9,946 nucleotides of DNA from Treponema sp. (GTDB taxonomy: Bacteria; Spirochaetota; Spirochaetia; Treponematales; Breznakiellaceae). The position numbers and the translations under genes were made by a program. Below are positions 7,252-9,946 of the stretch, piece after piece; position 1 is the stretch's first letter; each line of letters begins with the position of its first letter. The notes below the pieces were generated by a model, which was given only the letters and a program-made list of their open reading frames with translations, ran no database searches and was not told the DNA's origin. The DNA lies in the NCBI GenBank assembly GCA_031266635.1, contig JAISAN010000131.1, positions 1 to 9,946 on the forward strand, given 5' to 3'.

Positions 7252-7806
7252 TTACAGAACCACCGCCAGAAAACGGGCCCGCTTCCCCCCCAGAGCTTTC
7301 ATTCCGTGGGGTTCGCTGGAATCATAATAAATACAGTCGCCGGGCCCCAGCTCCATTTCATGGCCCCCCACGGAAATGAGGAGGCGGCCTTCCAGAACAT
7401 AATTGAATTCCTGGCCCGGATGGGTGTTGATACTCAGGGGCTTGGTTTCGGTTTCGGCCCTGGCCTCCACCAGAAAGGGTTCGGCTTTTTTCCGGTGAAA
7501 GTTATAGGCCAGGTTCCAGTAGCCGTACATGGGCCTGCGGCTCACCTCAGGCGCTTCAGTCGCCCTGGTGAGACAAAAGGTGGTTAACTTGGAGGTTTTG
7601 CCGGTAATAAGTTCCGACAGGTCTACTTTGAACCGGGCGGCGATCTCCACCAGCGCTCCCACCGGAAAATCCGCTTTTCCCGATTCCCAGCCATTGTATT
7701 CATCAGGATCAAACCCCAGTTCTTTTGCCAGAGTTTCCCCGGATATTTCCTCAATTTCCCGCAGCACCTTTACCCGGGCGGTAATTTCCCGCACTTCATC
7801 GGTCAT
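7252..7806 (-). CDS. XRE-family transcriptional regulator with C-terminal cupin sensor domain
   Basis: The 184-residue protein combines an N-terminal XRE-type helix-turn-helix (about 8-69; ISGETLAKELGFDPDEYNGWESGKA spans the DNA-binding helices) with a C-terminal cupin barrel (about 100-184). Cupin motif 1 includes H129, E133 and G140 in HPGQEFNYVLEG. Motif 2 includes D157 and H167 in GPGDCIYYDSSEPHG. Such proteins bind DNA and sense a small molecule or metal through the cupin. The first gene of the leftward cluster, it probably controls the acyl-CoA synthetase and citrate synthase genes and its own promoter in response to a related carboxylate or CoA ester (inference). The ATG at 7806 has a strong GAGGAGG (7811-7817) 4 nt upstream. 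It is divergent from the MATE gene and could also affect that promoter through the shared 150-bp region. Confidence 0.92.
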   Translation of the reverse strand: MTDEVREITARVKVLREIEEISGETLAKELGFDPDEYNGWESGKADFPVGALVEIAARFKVDLSELITGKTSKLTTFCLTRATEAPEVSRRPMYGYWNLAYNFHRKKAEPFLVEARAETETKPLSINTHPGQEFNYVLEGRLLISVGGHEMELGPGDCIYYDSSEPHGMKALGGKRARFLAVVL

Positions 7807-7830
7807 AAAGCCTCCTCGTTCAAACGCTTT

Positions 7831-7859
7831 ACCCTATCACAAAGAAAAAAAATTTACAA
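7831..7859 (-). promoter_or_regulatory. Possible sigma-70-like promoter for the XRE-cupin cluster
   Basis: On the minus strand TTGTAA (7859-7854) and TAGGGT (7836-7831) are separated by exactly 17 bp of A/T-rich DNA. This would start transcription near 7824, just ahead of the GAGGAGG at 7817-7811. Both hexamers are imperfect (4/6 and 3/6 to consensus), so support comes mainly from spacing and position. Confidence 0.3.
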
Positions 7860-7880
7860 GAAAGAAGAACAGGTTTCCAA

Positions 7881-7928
7881 ATGAAGAACCGCGTTAATGC
7901 CTCGCGGTTGTATTTTTTCATCCATTAA
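7881..7928 (+). CDS. Candidate 15-codon leader peptide (uORF) upstream of the MATE gene
   Basis: An ATG at 7881 opens a 15-codon frame, MKNRVNASRLYFFIH, ending in TAA at 7926-7928, 28 bp before the MATE start. A weak AGG (7872-7874 region, within ACAGG) lies about 7 nt upstream of the ATG. The frame covers both arms of the 7887-7909 hairpin and its whole T-run, so a ribosome translating or stalled on it would change whether that hairpin can form. This is the arrangement of ribosome-mediated attenuators ahead of some resistance genes. A 15-codon frame could also be chance; no other evidence supports translation. Confidence 0.3.
   Translation: MKNRVNASRLYFFIH
7887..7918 (+). terminator. Hairpin plus T-run ahead of the MATE gene (candidate attenuator)
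   Basis: AACCGCG (7887-7893) pairs perfectly with CGCGGTT (7903-7909) around a 9-nt loop, and a six-T run (7913-7918) follows within four bases. In the plus direction this is a plausible intrinsic terminator; in the minus direction no T-run follows. No plus-strand gene ends upstream of it, the nearest being the coiled-coil gene ending at 4020. It more likely acts as a leader attenuator for the MATE gene, or blocks antisense transcription, than as the end of a gene. Confidence 0.5.
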
Positions 7929-7940
7929 TCTATTCTGAAA

Positions 7941-7947
7941 AAAGGAG
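7941..7947 (+). promoter_or_regulatory. Ribosome binding site of the MATE gene
   Basis: AAAGGAG lies 9 nt upstream of the ATG at 7957 and is the best Shine-Dalgarno match in the leader, which fixes that start. A TTGTAT (7908-7913) / TATTCT (7931-7936) pair with 17-bp spacing lies just upstream. If used as a promoter it would begin the transcript at or inside this site, which makes it unconvincing. Confidence 0.75.
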
Positions 7948-7956
7948 TTATCACCC

Positions 7957-9414
7957 ATGTCCGACACCAATATTAGAAACGAGGCTGAACCATCAAAACC
8001 TCCCGTCCGTCAGCGGGTTGACGCGGCGGATCGTCTGGGGACCGAGCCGGTAGGCAGGCTGCTGATCCGTTTTTCCATCCCCGCCATTACCGGTATGCTG
8101 GTAAACGCCCTTTACAATGTGGTGGATCGGATTTTTGTGGGCCGGGGGGTAAACGAGATCGCCCTGGGGGGGCTTTCTCTGGTCCTGCCCCTGATGACAA
8201 TTTCCATGGCCTTCGCCATGCTTTTCGGTATCGGATCGGCGAATATGATCTCCATGCGCCTCGGCCAGGGGCGGCGGCAGGAGGCGGAAAACGCGCTGAA
8301 CCACTGCTTTGTCCTGCTCGTGGTAATGGGTCTGCTTTTGATGGGCCTGGGGCTCATCTTTCTGGAACCGCTTCTCTCCATCCTGGGCGCCCAGGAGGGC
8401 AGCGAAGCCCTGGATTACGCCCGCTCATACCTCAGAATTATTCTCTATGGGTCGCCCTTTATGCTGGTGGGTTTCGGCTTCTCCCACTGTACCCGCGCCC
8501 AGGGCTTTCCTACCATCACCATGATCAGCATGATCCTCGGCGCGGGGCTGAACATGATCCTGGACCCGGTCTTTATTTTCATTTTCCACTGGGGGGTAGA
8601 AGGGGCTGCCTGGGCAACCATTATTTCCCAGCTTGCCTCGGCGGTCTGGATTCTTTTGTTTAACATCCGGGGGGAGGCGGTGATCAAACTCCGGCCCCGG
8701 AGCTTCAAACCGCACCTGGGAACCATCGTACAGATCATGGCATTTGGCTCCGCCCAGTTTCTGCTCCAGTTTATCATGTCCGGGGTTCAGCTTCTCTACA
8801 ATACCAGCATGGGCTGGTACGGCGCGGCGGCCCTGGGGGTAGCCAACGGCGGGGACATTGCCCTTTCGGGGATGAACATTAACGGTTCCATCACCATGCT
8901 GATCCTGATGCCTGTCTTCGGGATCAACCAGGGGGTCCAGCCCATTCTGGGTTATAACTACGGGGCAAAAAAATTCAACCGGGTTCTCCGGGCCTATCTG
9001 GGCGCCATCGCCGCCGCTACGGTCATCTGCACCCTGGGCTTTATCATCGGGGAAATTTTCCCCCTGACGCTGGTGAAGCTGTTCGCCCCCGACGGCAGTC
9101 CGCCCCTGTTCCGCTTCTCGGTTTGGGCCCTGCGGGTGGCGCTGCTGCTTTTCCCCCTTAACGGTTTCCAGATCGTGTCGGCCAATATGTTTGTGGTAAC
9201 CGGGCGGCCAAAAATTTCAATTTTCCTCACCACCCTCCGCCAGTTTATCGCCCTGATCCCCTGTATGCTGATCTTCGGCAAGGTCTGGGGCCTCTGGGGA
9301 GTCATTGCCGCCGCTCCCGTGGCGGACGGCTTTTCTTTCCTGCTGACCACGGTGATGATTTTATTTGAACTGAAAAAACTCCGGGCCGCGGGCCGGGAAA
9401 GACTGGCAGGCTGA
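7957..9414 (+). CDS. MATE-family multidrug/cation antiporter
   Basis: This 485-residue polytopic inner-membrane protein should export drugs or other organic cations in exchange for Na+ or H+. It has a ~35-residue polar N-terminus and about 12 hydrophobic segments in two homologous halves (roughly 38-235 and 255-470). Family hallmarks are visible: ALYNVVDRIFVG in TM1 (51-62, with D57), RLGQGRRQEAENAL after TM2 (101-114), RAQGFPTITMISMILGAGLN followed by LDPVFIF around 180-208, and GVQPILGYNYGAKKFNRVLR in the second half (326-345). The closest recognisable type is the bacterial MepA/DinF-like branch. The length is a little over the usual ~450-460 residues because of the N-terminal extension. 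It is divergent from the XRE-cupin gene and followed by a probable terminator at 9505-9529. The leader hairpin and uORF upstream suggest possible attenuation control. The substrate is unknown. Confidence 0.93.
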   Translation: MSDTNIRNEAEPSKPPVRQRVDAADRLGTEPVGRLLIRFSIPAITGMLVNALYNVVDRIFVGRGVNEIALGGLSLVLPLMTISMAFAMLFGIGSANMISMRLGQGRRQEAENALNHCFVLLVVMGLLLMGLGLIFLEPLLSILGAQEGSEALDYARSYLRIILYGSPFMLVGFGFSHCTRAQGFPTITMISMILGAGLNMILDPVFIFIFHWGVEGAAWATIISQLASAVWILLFNIRGEAVIKLRPRSFKPHLGTIVQIMAFGSAQFLLQFIMSGVQLLYNTSMGWYGAAALGVANGGDIALSGMNINGSITMLILMPVFGINQGVQPILGYNYGAKKFNRVLRAYLGAIAAATVICTLGFIIGEIFPLTLVKLFAPDGSPPLFRFSVWALRVALLLFPLNGFQIVSANMFVVTGRPKISIFLTTLRQFIALIPCMLIFGKVWGLWGVIAAAPVADGFSFLLTTVMILFELKKLRAAGRERLAG

Positions 9415-9435
9415 TTGGGCGCGGGCCGCTAATTT

Positions 9436-9493
9436 CCGGGCGTGTGCTACATCACGGGGTAACAGCCCTAGGGGGCTGCTGTGGCGGCGCCCC
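9436..9493. repeat. Direct repeat copy 1 (58 bp, GC-rich, hairpin-forming)
   Basis: This runs from CCGGGCGTGTG to GGCGGCGCCCC and aligns with 9557-9617, differing only by a few substitutions and a 1-nt and a 2-nt length change. It contains the stem CAGCCC (9463-9468) / GGGCTG (9473-9478) with loop TAGG. It lies wholly in the intergenic region after the MATE gene. Read on the minus strand it would encode a tail similar to that of the VanY protein but is interrupted by TAG. Confidence 0.85.
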
Positions 9494-9504
9494 GCGGCGC
9501 GTTC

Positions 9505-9529
9505 GCCCGGCTAAAGCCGGGCTGCTTTT
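9505..9529 (+). terminator. Intrinsic terminator of the MATE gene
   Basis: GCCCGGC (9505-9511) and GCCGGGC (9516-9522) form a perfect 7-bp GC stem with loop TAAA, followed by TGCTTTT. It lies 90 bp after the MATE stop and between the two ~60-bp direct repeats. The T-run is short (four T), so efficiency is uncertain. Confidence 0.65.
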
Positions 9530-9556
9530 GCCGGAGACTGTGGCATTTTCTGAGCG

Positions 9557-9617
9557 CCGGGCGTGTGTTACATTATGGGGGTAACAGCCCCTGCCGGGGC
9601 TGCTGTGGCGGCGCCCC
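9557..9617. repeat. Direct repeat copy 2 (61 bp), overlapping the VanY gene 3' end
   Basis: This is the second copy of the 9436-9493 repeat, offset by about 121 bp. Its stem is CAGCCCC (9585-9591) / GGGGCTG (9596-9602) with loop TGCC. The loop and its neighbours differ from copy 1 but pairing is kept, which suggests selection for, or origin from, a hairpin. It encodes the last 16 residues and the stop codon of the convergent peptidase gene on the minus strand. Confidence 0.85.
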
Positions 9618-9946
9618 ACTCGTGGATAAAACGGAGGGCGTATTGCTGAATGCCGTCGAACCAGGCGTCAATAAAGGCGGCCAGTTCCCGCCCTACATAG
9701 CGGTAATGCCAGCTCTCCCAGCGGTAGCCGGTAAGGGCCTCGTAGCCGTCGGGAAAGGAAAGGGACCAGCCGAAGCGGCCGCCATTGGCCAATATCCAGC
9801 GGCCCGCCCCGGTTTCGGCAAACGAATCGTCGATGGAGCCAAAGTCAAGGGCCAGCCCGGTCTGATGCTGGCTGTATCCGGGCCGGGAAGATTCCCGGTC
9901 CGCGACGGCCTGCCCCGACTCCCGGACGTTCCGGGCGTACACTTCG
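9568..9946 (-). CDS. VanY-type D-alanyl-D-alanine carboxypeptidase, partial (N-terminus beyond right edge)
   Basis: About 125 C-terminal residues of a peptidase family M15B protein are present; the reading frame stays open to the window edge, so the start is missing. The family's zinc site is intact: SQHQTGLALD supplies His and Asp (residues 26 and 33 counted from the first in-frame GTG at 9942), and ESWHYRYVG supplies the catalytic Glu (76) and third zinc ligand His (79). Such enzymes trim the terminal D-Ala from peptidoglycan stem peptides, in the periplasm or anchored to the membrane. In isolation they do not mean vancomycin resistance; they are common housekeeping or accessory wall enzymes. 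The last 16 residues (Ala/Pro/Thr-rich, ending AVTPIM) come from the GC-rich direct repeat at 9557-9617 and do not look like family sequence. It converges on the MATE gene, with 153 bp between the two stop codons. Confidence 0.9.
   Translation of the reverse strand, partial: EVYARNVRESGQAVADRESSRPGYSQHQTGLALDFGSIDDSFAETGAGRWILANGGRFGWSLSFPDGYEALTGYRWESWHYRYVGRELAAFIDAWFDGIQQYALRFIHEWGAATAAPAGAVTPIM

Noticed and set aside
7908..7936. TTGTAT-17 bp-TATTCT as the MATE promoter
   Set aside because: Spacing is ideal but the hexamers are weak, and the predicted start falls inside the ribosome binding site at 7941-7947.
9436..9493. Duplicated fragment of the VanY gene (pseudogene)
   Set aside because: Similarity to the VanY gene covers only the repeat-derived tail and not the peptidase domain, so a dispersed or duplicated intergenic repeat explains it better than a gene copy.
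9568..9946. Vancomycin resistance determinant based on VanY-like sequence
   Set aside because: M15B D,D-carboxypeptidases are widespread wall enzymes. No vanS/R, vanH, ligase or vanX homologue is in the window, and the gene is partial here.

Overview
The window looks like a stretch of a fairly GC-rich spirochete chromosome, most likely a Treponema of the gut or termite-gut type. The main reason is the 1,087-residue membrane-anchored coiled-coil protein with a C-terminal helix-turn-helix-like tail, which matches the spirochetal 'SpiroCoCo' protein type. This assignment rests on recognition, not on a database search. Coding density is high and no tRNA, rRNA, CRISPR array or insertion sequence is visible.

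Layout: (1) Positions 1-46 hold two back-to-back perfect inverted repeats in front of a HAD-family phosphatase-like gene (47-751, +). Five bases after its stop, the SpiroCoCo-type gene begins (757-4020, +). (2) A leftward three-gene cluster follows, given in transcription order: an XRE-cupin regulator (7806-7252), an ACSM-type AMP-forming acyl-CoA synthetase (7177-5381) and a citrate/2-methylcitrate synthase (5360-4017). The last gene converges with the SpiroCoCo gene and the two stop codons overlap. A coherent reading is a locally regulated unit that activates a carboxylic acid to its CoA thioester and condenses an acyl-CoA with oxaloacetate. The substrate cannot be fixed from sequence. (3) The 150-bp divergent intergenic region (7807-7956) separates the regulator from a MATE-family multidrug/cation antiporter (7957-9414, +). 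It holds a terminator-like hairpin and T-run facing the MATE gene, overlapped by a possible 15-codon leader ORF. (4) The 3' junction (9415-9617) between the MATE gene and a convergent VanY-type D,D-carboxypeptidase (partial, runs off the right edge) holds a probable intrinsic terminator flanked by two direct copies of a ~60-bp GC-rich hairpin-forming repeat. The second copy supplies the last 16 codons and the stop of the peptidase gene.

No clearly new multi-gene system is visible. The observations most worth following are the candidate uORF/terminator attenuator upstream of the MATE gene, the repeat that has become the C-terminus of the VanY protein, the tandem hendecad (11-residue) array in the coiled-coil protein, the palindrome cluster at the left edge, and the XRE-cupin/acyl-CoA synthetase/citrate synthase cluster.
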